Positions 51,152-59,272 of a stretch of 64,000 nucleotides of DNA are shown here, piece by piece. Both the position numbers and the translations under genes were made by a program. The DNA is from RYN-230 sp963829725 (GTDB lineage Bacteria > Actinomycetota > Actinomycetes > Streptosporangiales > Streptosporangiaceae). The DNA lies in contig CAWHJW010000008.1 of assembly GCA_963829725.1 (NCBI GenBank), forward strand, positions 124,001-188,000, given 5' to 3'. Within the stretch, counting starts at the first letter, position 1, and the number at the start of each line of letters is the position of its first letter. The notes below the pieces were generated by a model. That model did no database searches. It was not told where the DNA came from and saw only the letters and a list, made by a program, of their open reading frames with translations.

Positions 51152-51515
51152 AGGCTCACCGCCCGCGAAAGCCCGATCTGTCGCACAAGCCGAGTCATGT
51201 GCATTGACTGTCGGAACGGATGGAACTGCCGGGCCAATAACGTGCCCAGACGGCAGTCCTAACCCGGCTGCCGACCGTTATTACCGCACGCTGCATCTGA
51301 AGGTTCTCAGTCTTGGCACAAATGCTAGCCGAAGTGAAGTTGCCACTGCGATCTGCCAAGATTTCGCCGCAGGGCACACGACCAAGCCCATTGAGACTTC
51401 CGCAGCAGAGCTGGCCTCCATCGAGCAACATTGGAATGTTGATCCACCCTCATCTACAGATATACCCGGCATTCTCGCGCACTGTCGAAAGTCTGCCGTG
51501 AGTCGTAGCTCGTAA
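51108..51515 (+). CDS. Hypothetical protein with CPDGSPN-type domain, start uncertain
   Basis: The last 100 residues read SCALTVGTDGTAGPITCPDGSPNPAADRYYRTLHLKVLSLGTNASRSEVATAICQDF...TKPIETSAAELASIEQHW. This resembles a domain found in many actinobacterial secreted or lipoprotein-like hypothetical proteins (TCPDG-N, LG-A, A-C-D, IE-SA). No good start precedes it, and the frame overlaps the end of the membrane protein by 44 bases. The two may once have been one polypeptide with the last membrane helix exporting this domain. The ATG-less start at 51108 (TTG) is nominal. Confidence 0.5.
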   Translation: MGCLGCGRGLLVHSEGSPPAKARSVAQAESCALTVGTDGTAGPITCPDGSPNPAADRYYRTLHLKVLSLGTNASRSEVATAICQDFAAGHTTKPIETSAAELASIEQHWNVDPPSSTDIPGILAHCRKSAVSRSS

Positions 51516-51963
51516 TGCTCGTCCCTCCGCTGAACCACGGCCCTCGCTGGGCGGTGGGCGCGCGCCGCGCCCGAGTCGGGGTATCTCGCGTGCAGCGGGT
51601 CTCGATGGTGACGGGATGCTCAGGCCCCTCCCATCCCGGAGCCCGAGTGCCCCAGCCGGTGGCAGAGTTGTTGCGATTATGGTTCCGCAGACTCCCGCGC
51701 GCCTCCATTGGAGCGATCGGCGATGCCCGCTGATTATCTGCCTGCACTACATTCGGATCCGACACGCGCTCACCACGGTTTGTCGGTGCCTGGCCGTAGC
51801 ATCGGGCTGTGGTAGCAGCTGGTCCCATGCAGGGGCTGGGCACTCGGCATTATGACGTGCTGGGTGACCCGCCCTCGGCGGGGATCTGTCATCTGACGAG
51901 TCGGGGAAAACTGGATCGAGGCAGGTCAATCTGTGGCAGGATCGCTAGGTTACTCGCTGAAGG
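51516..51963. other. Spacer with hairpin-unit-3 relic, no gene seen
   Basis: Only the repeat relic at 51596-51720 is recognisable. The rest, including GCGCGCGCCGCGCCC near 51559, has no coding pattern. It leads into the GIY-YIG/ATPase gene and probably includes its promoter. Confidence 0.4.
51596..51720. repeat. Hairpin unit 3 (right arm and tail only)
   Basis: CGGGTCTCGATGGTGACGGG followed by ATGCTCAGGC matches the right outer arm of unit 1 with small changes. The tail CCATCCCGGAGCCCGAGTGC... with CCGGTGGCAGA corresponds to the tails of units 1 and 2 (translating SRSPSAPAGG). The left arm is missing. Confidence 0.7.
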
Positions 51964-53702
51964 TTGCGAACGTCTATCAACGTCGATTTGACTCTGAGAG
52001 TCTTGGCAACTGCCCTAACGGGCTCACATCTCTACATTATTTCTCGCCGCCCGGCGCTTCGTATTGATCGCAATTCAGTCAGAGTTTATGTGCATCAGAT
52101 AACGTTTGATGCGGTAACAAAGAAGTCGATCCGCTCAGATCCGGAGCGACATTCTCTCGTTCTTGACTTCGAACCTAGTCTGGACGTGGAAGATTTCCGA
52201 ACTTACTCGAATAGTACATATTTTTCGTTTCGCGCTAATGGTTCTTTGGTTCATGGTGACGCATGGGCACTCGCTAGCCTCGCGAGCAATGCTGGGATCG
52301 CTCTCGCCACCCAGGAAGTTCTCTACGTGGGCCAGGCCTATGGCCATGATGGATCTAGCAACTCCTGGCGGCGGACGCGCCGTCACAGTAGGCTTCAGAA
52401 AATATATGAGGATCACTCGGGGGAAGATTGGAGTATCTTCGTCTCCCCTTTGAGCGTTGTAAAGACTGAGCGCTCATCTGATGATCACATAGACGACCAA
52501 GAGGAACCTACTGTAAACATCCTAGGAATGAGCGCGGATGATGCGTTCTATGATTTTCGGCGCAAGAGTATATTGCCGTCATCAATAGATTTGATTGAAC
52601 ATGCGCTGATAACCTACTTCGCCCCACCATACAACGAGTTGCTGAAGGAGTGGCGTCCCGAGCGGCCCACGGTGGCTATGGTGAAAATGAAATCCGCCGG
52701 CTTCCGCTTGCTGCAGATCCACCTCGATGGATGGCAGGGACTCGCGCGATACTATTCAGCCCAGACCAAACAGGATCGCAGTCACCTTGTGCTGCTAGGA
52801 GCAGAGGGCGACTCGCGCGAGCATGACCCGCGTGTAATCTACGATCCTTCGGTCGATAATTGGCGCCTCGAGCTTTTGGTCATGCGCTATCGGGAACTTC
52901 TTGATGCAGCCGAAACGTCAACCGCCGTTTTGAGCATCTTTGGCGAGGAGGCTCCGAGACTTCGTCGTCCCCCGGAGGTAAGACTTCCGGGGGACAAGCC
53001 AACTTGGTCGCTCGATGAGGCTAGGGAGGCTTATGCCGTCCTTCGTCAGGAGGTGATTGAATACAACGGGCCAGGATTCGATCCAGCTACTGGCTTGTTC
53101 CCAACGGGCACTTATGCTGACGGCCAGAGAGGTCATTGGCGATTGGTGCGGCCCGGTCAAGGCGTCTGCCACGGGGTCATAGCGGGTGCTCGGCAAACGG
53201 GTAAGACAAATAGCTTGGACCTTTTGCGAACCGAGGTCCTATGTAGCGGTCTATTCGGACCCCTCATGTTGATTGATCCTACAGGTCGCCATGATTTTAC
53301 CGCGTGGCGCGATTACGCTTATGCCGTGGCGGATACTCCCGAGAGCGCTATCGACCTCCTGTCTGCGATCGCAAGGGCCGTAGTTGCTCGGCGCAAAGTT
53401 GGTAATTATGAGCTTTCAGCTTCAACCCCGGGAATACTCGTAACGCTAGAGAATGCCCATACGATATTCGCCACATCGCTATTGGCGGTGAGAGAGGCGG
53501 ATGTCATTGCTAGATTCGGCGAGTCTGTCGGAGTTAGTTTGGTAGTGACCGTGCCGACTTGAACATCGCTAGATTTGGAAATCGACATTCCCTGCGTGCG
53601 GCATTGCGACGTTACAATACGGCAGTATTCGGCCAGCCCGATGCGTATGAAATGCTTACCGAGGGTGACGATCATGGGGGACGTTCTGTCCCCACATCCT
53701 GA
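51964..53702 (+). pseudogene. GIY-YIG-like nuclease fused to an FtsK/HerA-like ATPase, frameshifted near its end
   Basis: The frame gives 532 residues to a TGA at 53562, and a -1 shift adds 46 more (DLNIARFGNRHSLRAALRRY...) to 53702. Residues 115-225 look like a GIY-YIG nuclease: EVLYVGQA, an Arg-rich helix (SWRRTRRHSRLQKI) and IEHALITYFAPPYNELLK with the catalytic-type glutamate and the YN pair. A linker domain follows. A P-loop ATPase has Walker A GARQTGKTNS (about 414-423), LMLIDPTGRHD and a Walker-B-like ILVTLENAHTIF. The continuation LVVTVPT-LNIARF across the shift fits the sensor strand of FtsK/HerA proteins. A TTG start is nominal. G+C is near 50% (31 of 60 in 52021-52080). Confidence 0.65.
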
Positions 53703-54080
53703 TGGACACTCGGTCAAGGCTCGGCGTAGTCGACCACCAGCCCGACGGCGGCGAACCGGGCGATCGGAAGCTGAGATGGGCGCCCCACGCGTCGTGCTGG
53801 TGACCATCCGCTTGAGATTCTCTGGTCGGGGTGTTGTCCTCTGCTCGGCCCGGCGTGCGCCCAGGCGGGCCTGTCAAGGCAGAGCCTGGGCGCTGACGCC
53901 GGGCCTGCGGCGCCGCGTGCGGCGCCGCCTTGATCAGATATGGCCAGATTCGGCAGTGCCGACTAGACACCGACTAGACAGCGATTGGACAACGCATCAG
54001 ACGTGGTGGGCCGGTCCAGCAGGGACCGCAGCAAAGGATGAGAATAGCGGCGAGCGCGGCCTGCTGCGGCCCCTACCGCT
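53703..54080. other. Intergenic region between convergent GIY-YIG/ATPase and HEPN genes
   Basis: No gene is supported. It contains two GCGGCGCCGC palindromes separated by GT (53907-53916, 53919-53928), able to form a strong hairpin for termination, and a direct tandem CCGACTAGACA pair (53959-53969, 53970-53980) with a third degenerate copy behind it. The mid part is G+C-rich, unlike its flanks, suggesting a junction of two DNA sources. Confidence 0.5.
53959..53980. repeat. Tandem CCGACTAGACA direct repeat
   Basis: Two exact 11-base copies abut and are followed by GCGATTGGACA. This iteron-like pattern could be a protein-binding site, but two copies are few. Confidence 0.5.
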
Positions 54081-55346
54081 TCACCAGACGCGCATGCTAA
54101 CGCTGTCACTAGGAAGGCCCAGCGGGGTCAGATTGAGGCGCCAGCCCTGTTCGACCCCATTCATCGGGGTTTCCCAAGAGCGCACACCCCAGCGCAGATC
54201 ATTAAATAGTGCGTCTATTTCCTTCTCGGAAGAAACGCCGAATCTACTGCGCAGCACTAGGGAACGCCACGCGGCCCAGTGAACCGTGGTGCTGTATTCT
54301 TTCACGAATTCTTGATCATCTAGTCTACTGCTACGCCCACCATGCGCAATACTGCTTCGCACCTTATAGAGCGCCAGATAATCAGCGACAAGCTTAGGCC
54401 GCACCATGGGATCGCCTGCCAGTAGTGCAAGGCGATCTGCCATTGCGCTGCCAGGCAAGCTGCCCTGTCCAGCTAGAAGCGCATCCATAGCAACCCCAAG
54501 CGCGAGAGCCGCATCGTCTTGAGCCAAGGTATAGTGCGCTTCAGAAAACCATCGTGCAGCAACCCTAAGTCGCTTTGAGATCGGATCTGCTTTAAGGCAA
54601 GAAAGAACGGCTTCACGAAGATAACGCTGTTCAAGCAAAGCGCCAAGCGGGAACGGCTCGACACCGAACCAGTGTGCAGATCTTCCGCCCCCCATTGAGG
54701 TAACAATCCAAGGAAAAGCAGTCAATTCTATCTTTGCCGACTCGTCCAAGTTGCGGTCAATCGCTCCTCGATCAAGGACAATCCCTCTAATCCCCGGGCG
54801 GTTAGCATCTCCTCGACGGAATATTTCGTGTGCATCTAGATCACGTTCAAGAAGTAGTGCGAGATCACAGATATTCCGGAGCTGACGTTCTGACTCTTCA
54901 AACGCAAGCGCCTCCTGCCCAACTGTCCAGCAAGCGATCGCTACCGGTGGGTGACCTTCACCGCTAATGCGGGGGCGTACTTGGTCTTCTAGCCAGATCT
55001 CACCTTCCTCGTCCGTTACCCGAGTGCGTCCACGAGCCGAGGAATTAACAAACTTCAAGAAATCAGCGTTTGCATCTCCTACCACAGCGCTTCCCAGCAC
55101 AAGGGGGCGCCTATTCCAGGTCACATTTGCAACAAGTTGTACCGTCAGGGCACGACTAGCATGCCTTAAATAGTCAACTCCTCGTTGAAGAATTTTCACC
55201 CGGGCTTCCGTTTCCTCAGAGGCAGCTACCACAAGGCTTGCAACTACTCCCCAGAACTCTTCCGCTGTCCAGCGATCACGGATCTGAGCTTGTCGGAGCA
55301 GACTTGTGACGGCTGCCTCAAACGCGGCCAGTCCTTCGCTGCTCAT
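54081..55346 (-). CDS. Apea-like HEPN domain protein
   Basis: The 421-residue protein has a long mixed N-terminal region (VARPRISGEGHPP-like segments, ERQLRNICDLALLLERDLD) and a C-terminal HEPN domain. AHYTLAQDDAALALGVAMDALLAGQGSLPGSAMADRLALLAG is followed by YLALYKVRSSIAHGGRSSRL. The RSSIAH sequence is the Rx4H RNase motif of HEPN proteins, and the arrangement fits the Apea-like HEPN family linked to phage defence. The ATG at 55346 lies inside the 3' end of the upstream regulator. GGAGGAG followed by a three-codon mini-ORF (ATG GTC CTG TGA) stands just before it. The gene is low in G+C and its codon use is unlike the regulator's. Confidence 0.78.
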   Translation of the reverse strand: MSSEGLAAFEAAVTSLLRQAQIRDRWTAEEFWGVVASLVVAASEETEARVKILQRGVDYLRHASRALTVQLVANVTWNRRPLVLGSAVVGDANADFLKFVNSSARGRTRVTDEEGEIWLEDQVRPRISGEGHPPVAIACWTVGQEALAFEESERQLRNICDLALLLERDLDAHEIFRRGDANRPGIRGIVLDRGAIDRNLDESAKIELTAFPWIVTSMGGGRSAHWFGVEPFPLGALLEQRYLREAVLSCLKADPISKRLRVAARWFSEAHYTLAQDDAALALGVAMDALLAGQGSLPGSAMADRLALLAGDPMVRPKLVADYLALYKVRSSIAHGGRSSRLDDQEFVKEYSTTVHWAAWRSLVLRSRFGVSSEKEIDALFNDLRWGVRSWETPMNGVEQGWRLNLTPLGLPSDSVSMRVW

Positions 55347-56857
55347 GGTCACAGGACCATGGGCACTCCTCCAGGGCCGCACGTTCCGAGCGCCGGTACG
55401 TTTCGAGATACCGCAACTCCTCTTGCAGCGGCTCAAGTGGAGCTCGCGGCAGAACGTGAGGCATGGAATTACGGTCGAACCGGTCCAGCCGGTGGCGGAA
55501 CTCCCGGACGTAGGCTACGCACCGGGCCGAGGTCAGGGCCTCGCCGGTGCGCAGCGCGCCCAGTGCGGCGTGGCATGCCTGTTCCGGGTCGCCTTGGTCG
55601 GCGAGTGAGTCGGCCAGGACCATGGAGACGAAGAAGTCGCTGCGCGCGTACTCGCCATCGGACGGCGTGGCCAGGGCGGCGTGGTGGGCGGCCTCCTCGG
55701 GCGTCGCCCAGGTCGCGGAAGCAGTGGGCCATCTCGGCGGCTAGCTCGGCCTCGTTGAAGTAGCTGATGAACTCGGGGTCTCGGCCGGGCTCGGGCACGT
55801 GGAACGTCCGCTCGACGGCGGCGAGGGCGGCGTGGCATCCATGGGTGTCCCCGGAGCGGGCCAGGGCGCGGGCTTCCATGGCGAGGAACTGGGCGGTCAG
55901 CGCGGGTGTCGCCTGGTCGCGCAAGCCTTCGCGGGCGGCGCGGGCGAGGTTGACGGCCTCGGGGAGATGACCGAGGTAGGTGGCCTGGTGGCTCATGGCG
56001 GACATGATGCTGCACGCCAGGCGCCGGTCCGCTGCGGACTGGGCCAGGCGCAGCGCTTGGACGAAATAGCGCTGGGCCAGGCCGTGCAGGCCGCAGTCGT
56101 AGGTCGTCCAGGCGGCCAGGAGAGATGCTTCGGCGACGGCGGCGAACAGCTCGCGGCCGACCTCATCGGTGTACCGGCCGGTCAGGAGCGCGGCGGCGTC
56201 CCGGTCCAGGAAGTGGATCAGTGACCGGCGGGCGTGGGCTCCGCCGAACCGGTTGTCCAGCTCGGCGAACAGTTCCGAGGATGCGCGGACCCGGGCGACA
56301 TCGGCGCGGCCGACCGCCCTTCCTGCTTCCGCGGCGGGCAGGGTGCTGTCGGGCTGGCTGAGCAGCCAGGCCAGGGCGGCGCCATTCCATGCGGCCGGGT
56401 CCAGGGGCGCCGACAGCACCTCCTGTGACCGGGCCGTGTCGGCCTGCCATAGCCCGGTGGCGGCGGTGACGGCCTGCCCGGTGGTGGCCGGGTACTGCGT
56501 ACCGGCTACCGGGCGCGGTGCTGCCTCCAGGACCGCTGGAGAGGATGCGTGCTGGCCTGCCCGTCAGGGCCGGAAGCCAGGCCGAGAGCGGCGCGGGCCG
56601 GGCCGGGCATGCCGAGCCGTCCGCGATCTCGGCGAGCTTCTTAAGGTCTTAACGTGATACTTGTCGTGGACGATGTAGCTCACGCGGCCCTGGTAGATGC
56701 CGGTGGCGGTGCCTATCCGGGTCTGGCTCAGCCCGGTCCACTTCTTGAGCAACCGGAATAGCGCGCCGATGTCACGGTGGGCTAACGCGCGGGTGACCTC
56801 GGGACGGGTCCAGAAGTCCGGCGGTATGTCGGCCGGTCCGAACGCGCTGTCGCGCAT
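55318..56857 (-). pseudogene. XRE-family HTH and TPR-like regulator, broken by several frameshifts
   Basis: The ATG at 56857 (AGGAAG upstream) begins an XRE helix-turn-helix: IGALFRLLKKWTGLSQTRIGTATGIYQGRVSYIV. The frame then changes near 56645 (KKLAEIADG), near 56610 (GMPGPARAALGLASGPDGQAS), near 56540 (SPAVLEAAPRPVAGTQYP leading into LSAPLDPAAWNGAALAWLL and the helical TPR-like region) and near 55690 (MVLADSLADQGDPEQACHAALGALR to the end). Intact homologues are common in Streptomyces and in mobile elements as regulators. At least four indels make it non-functional as read, unless sequence errors accumulate here. Confidence 0.72.
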
Positions 56858-56980
56858 ATCGCTTCCTTGCCTGGCGGGTGCTCACGGGAAGTCGGTGAAG
56901 CCCAGGCTACGCGATATACCGGGGCGATAACCCCGGCGTGGAGATGGGTTATCACCCCGTAACGGCCGAGAGTTACTGCC

Positions 56981-57148
56981 ATGACGCAGGCTGACCCTCA
57001 ACCGAAAGCGTGCCCATTCTGCCGGGGGCGCGGCTGGAAGCTCATCCGGTCCCGCCGGGCCGTGACCGCTGGGACCCTGCAACGCGGCCTGGCGGCGGCG
57101 GCCCGCCGTGACTGCCTGGACTGCGATGGCACCGGTCATGCAGGCTGA
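56981..57148 (+). CDS. Small zinc-ribbon-like protein
   Basis: This 55-residue gene has KACPFCRGRGW near the N-terminus and DCLDCDGTGHAG at the end, two CxxC pairs with the CxGxG flavour of DnaJ zinc ribbons. It starts at an ATG and its TGA overlaps the next gene. Such small CxxC proteins recur in AICE accessory regions. Function unknown; zinc binding is likely. Confidence 0.65.
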   Translation: MTQADPQPKACPFCRGRGWKLIRSRRAVTAGTLQRGLAAAARRDCLDCDGTGHAG

Positions 57149-57548
57149 GCGGCTGGCCGTCCTGGCCGCGGACTGGTTCCCGGGCGAGGCGGCCTCGGTC
57201 GGCCAGGCCCGTGAGTTCGTCCGCGGCGTCCTCGGCAACGCCTGGCCGCGCCTGGATGATCTGCTGCTGATGGTCAGCGAGGTTGCCTCCAACGCCGTGC
57301 GGCACACGGCGTCCGGGGATAACGGCGGCTGGTTCGACCTGACCGTCTCGGTGGCCGGGTTCGCGGTGCGGATCGCCATAGCCGATGGCGGCGGCTCGTC
57401 GGAGCCGCAGATACCCGACGGCGGCGGGGAGCCCGACGTGCTCACTGGCGGGCGGGGGCTGCGGATCGTGGATGCCCTGGCGGACCGGTGGGGTCATACC
57501 GGCGATGAACTGGGCCGCGTGGTCTGGCTGGAGGTGGACTGCCGGTGA
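57138..57548 (+). CDS. RsbW-like ATP-binding protein (GHKL fold)
   Basis: The 136-residue protein carries the GHKL core: LDDLLLMVSEVASNAVRHTASGDNGGWFDLTVSV (N box SEVASNAVRH), IAIADGGGSSEPQ (degenerate G1) and GGRGLRIVDALADRWGH (G2). Single-domain ATP-binding proteins of this type are abundant in actinomycetes and act as serine kinases or anti-sigma factors. It overlaps its neighbours on both sides. ATG 57126 and 57138 are both possible starts. Confidence 0.8.
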   Translation: MQAERLAVLAADWFPGEAASVGQAREFVRGVLGNAWPRLDDLLLMVSEVASNAVRHTASGDNGGWFDLTVSVAGFAVRIAIADGGGSSEPQIPDGGGEPDVLTGGRGLRIVDALADRWGHTGDELGRVVWLEVDCR

Positions 57549-57850
57549 GCACGGCCCCGGGTGCCCGGCCGTTGCGGTTCGCGGTGCGCGAGCGGCAGCG
57601 GTTCCGCCAGTTGCAGGCGCTGGAGGATGCGGTCAACTACCGGCTGGCTCGCCTGGCGGTGCCGTGCCTGCGCTGCAAGGCCGTTGCCGCGGGCGGCTGG
57701 TGTGATGAGCATGCGTGTGACGTGGCGCTGATCGCCGGGTATCTGCAAGCGGCTGAGAGCGTCATGGCGGCGCTGGGTCGCGTGACCGCGGGCATGCGCG
57801 AGGATGGCGGGCGGCTGTCATCGGGCGGCACGGACCGGCACGGGGCGTGA
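57545..57850 (+). CDS. Hypothetical protein with CxxC...CxxH-like motif
   Basis: The 101-residue protein begins MSTAPGARPLRFAVRERQRFRQLQALEDAVNYRLARL and holds PCLRCKAVAAGGWCDEHACD, a possible zinc site. The GTG start overlaps the upstream TGA in GTGA. It belongs to the small-gene string before the AICE regulator. Function unknown. Confidence 0.6.
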   Translation: MSTAPGARPLRFAVRERQRFRQLQALEDAVNYRLARLAVPCLRCKAVAAGGWCDEHACDVALIAGYLQAAESVMAALGRVTAGMREDGGRLSSGGTDRHGA

Positions 57851-57877
57851 CAGTCCGGCTAGTCACGCGCTAGTCTG

Positions 57878-57891
57878 CTTGGGTAGCCAAG
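57878..57891. promoter_or_regulatory. Palindromic operator upstream of the AICE GntR gene
   Basis: CTTGG-GTAG-CCAAG is a perfect 5-4-5 palindrome 35 bases before the GntR start. Two related sites lie just downstream of the same gene, before the transfer operon, so it is probably an autoregulatory site for this regulator. Confidence 0.65.
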
Positions 57892-57925
57892 CTAGTGGCT
57901 GCTTAAGCTGCCTGAGTGAGGCGCC

Positions 57926-58659
57926 ATGCCATATGAGTACACGCCACCCAAATACGCGCAGGTCATCGCGGAGCTGCAACGCCGGATCGAGTCCGGGGAG
58001 TACCCGCCAGGGTCGTTGCTGCCCAGCGAGCACCAGCTCTCGGCCGAGTTCGGGACGGCCCGGCCCACGGTGGTCCGGGCTTGCGCGTGCTGCGCCAGGA
58101 AGGCTGGATCGACACGCAGCAGGGCAAGGGCAGTTTCGTGCGCGGCCGCCCCGCGCTGGCCGGGGTGAGCAGCGAGCGGCGCGGGAAAGCGGAGCTGGAC
58201 CGGGACGAGTCCCGGGAGCCCGGCGAGCTGGTCTCGGTCGGCACGTCCGCGGCGCCGTCGCGGATCGCGGCGCTGCTCGCGGTCGAGCCAGGCACGGAAC
58301 TGGCAAGCCGCAGGCGGCTGATCCGCCACGACGACGGCGAGCCATCGGAGATCCTGACCTGGTGGCTCTCCCCCGCCCTGGCCGAGCAGACGGGCCTGGG
58401 CCGCGAGGAGCCGGTGCGGGGCAGTGTCCGTTCCCTGCTGGACCGGATCGCGGGCCTGCGCATCGATCACGTAGTCGAGCAGGTCACCGCACGCCGCGCC
58501 GAGCCGCACGAGGCCAAGCTGCTCGGCATCTCCCGGTCGGCCCCGGTGCTCGCCCTGTACGTGAGCGCCCGCGACGCATCCGGCCGCCCGGTTCTCGCCC
58601 TGGACGTGGCGATGGCCGGTGACCTGCACGAACTGGAGGACGCCTACCCGGTCGGCTAA
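57926..58659 (+). CDS. GntR-family AICE regulator (KorSA-like), with a frameshift
   Basis: The N-terminal winged helix is YTPPKYAQVIAELQRRIESGEYPPGSLLPSEHQLSAEFGTARPTVVRA. One base is missing near 58080, after which RVLRQEGWIDTQQGKGSFVRGRPAL continues in another frame, followed by a UTRA-type effector domain (LASRRRLIRHDDGEPSEILTWWLSPALAEQTGLGRE, VEQVTARRAEPHEAKLLGISRSAPVLAL). In pSAM2-type elements a GntR repressor controls pra and thereby replication and excision. Palindromes of the form CTTGGNTANCCAAG flank the gene. Confidence 0.82.
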
Positions 58660-58688
58660 CCCGGCCGAGTCAGGCGCATCCTGGTCCG

Positions 58689-58740
58689 CTTGACTAACCA
58701 AGTATCCGGGCTTACTCTGACCTCACTTGGTTAATCAAGT
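58689..58740. promoter_or_regulatory. Two operator-like sites before the transfer operon
   Basis: CTTGACTAACCAAG (58689-58702) and ACTTGGTTAATCAAGT (58725-58740) share the CTTG-TAA-CAAG plan with the palindrome at 57878. They lie 29-67 bases before the Pra-like start, a good place for GntR repression of the operon. Confidence 0.65.
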
Positions 58741-58768
58741 AGCCAAGCATCCATCATCTGGAGGGTTC

Positions 58769-59272
58769 ATGGCAGTACAGGGTCCGATCCCCGTCGAGTT
58801 CGCCTCGGTGTTCCCGCGTGGGGTGTTCGCGGCGGGGCCGTTCGAGCCGGTGCGGGACTTCGAGGCGTCCAAGGGCGGGCGGTTCGTCCAGTCCAAGGAC
58901 AAGGCGTCCGGGCTGCCGCTGTGGCAGGTCGATGTGATCGACGCTGACCCGGCGGCGCGGGACAAGTCGGTGCGGGTGAAGGTCGCGGCGCCGGATCAGC
59001 CGGTGCTGCCCCCGCCGCATCCGGGGATGCCGTTCGTCCCGGTGGAGTTCGCCGGGCTGACGGTGACCCCGTACGTGAACCAGGCCGGGCGGCTGTCCTA
59101 CTCGCTCAAGGCGACCGGGGTCCGCCCGGTCGGGCAGGCAGGGCCGTGCCGCCCCGGAGGGCCGGGACACGGCGGCATGAGCAGCAGGCGGGGCGGCAGG
59201 AACAGCCATTCCTGCCGCCCCGGTATCTCCCCAGGTCAGCAAACCGTAGAGAGGGCTTCATCCTATGCGTGA
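58769..59272 (+). CDS. Pra-like AICE activator protein
   Basis: The first 115 residues (PVEFASVFPRGVFAAGPFEPVRDFEASKGGRFVQSKDKASGLPLWQVDVIDADPAARDKSVRVKVAAPDQPVLPP) resemble the small protein often annotated as plasmid replication, integration and excision activator in actinomycetes, the role shown for Pra of pSAM2. The extension after LKATGVRPVG is Gly/Arg-rich and may come from an indel. GGAGGG lies 3 bases before the ATG at 58769. The end overlaps the tra gene. The family name is moderately certain. Confidence 0.65.
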   Translation: MAVQGPIPVEFASVFPRGVFAAGPFEPVRDFEASKGGRFVQSKDKASGLPLWQVDVIDADPAARDKSVRVKVAAPDQPVLPPPHPGMPFVPVEFAGLTVTPYVNQAGRLSYSLKATGVRPVGQAGPCRPGGPGHGGMSSRRGGRNSHSCRPGISPGQQTVERASSYA

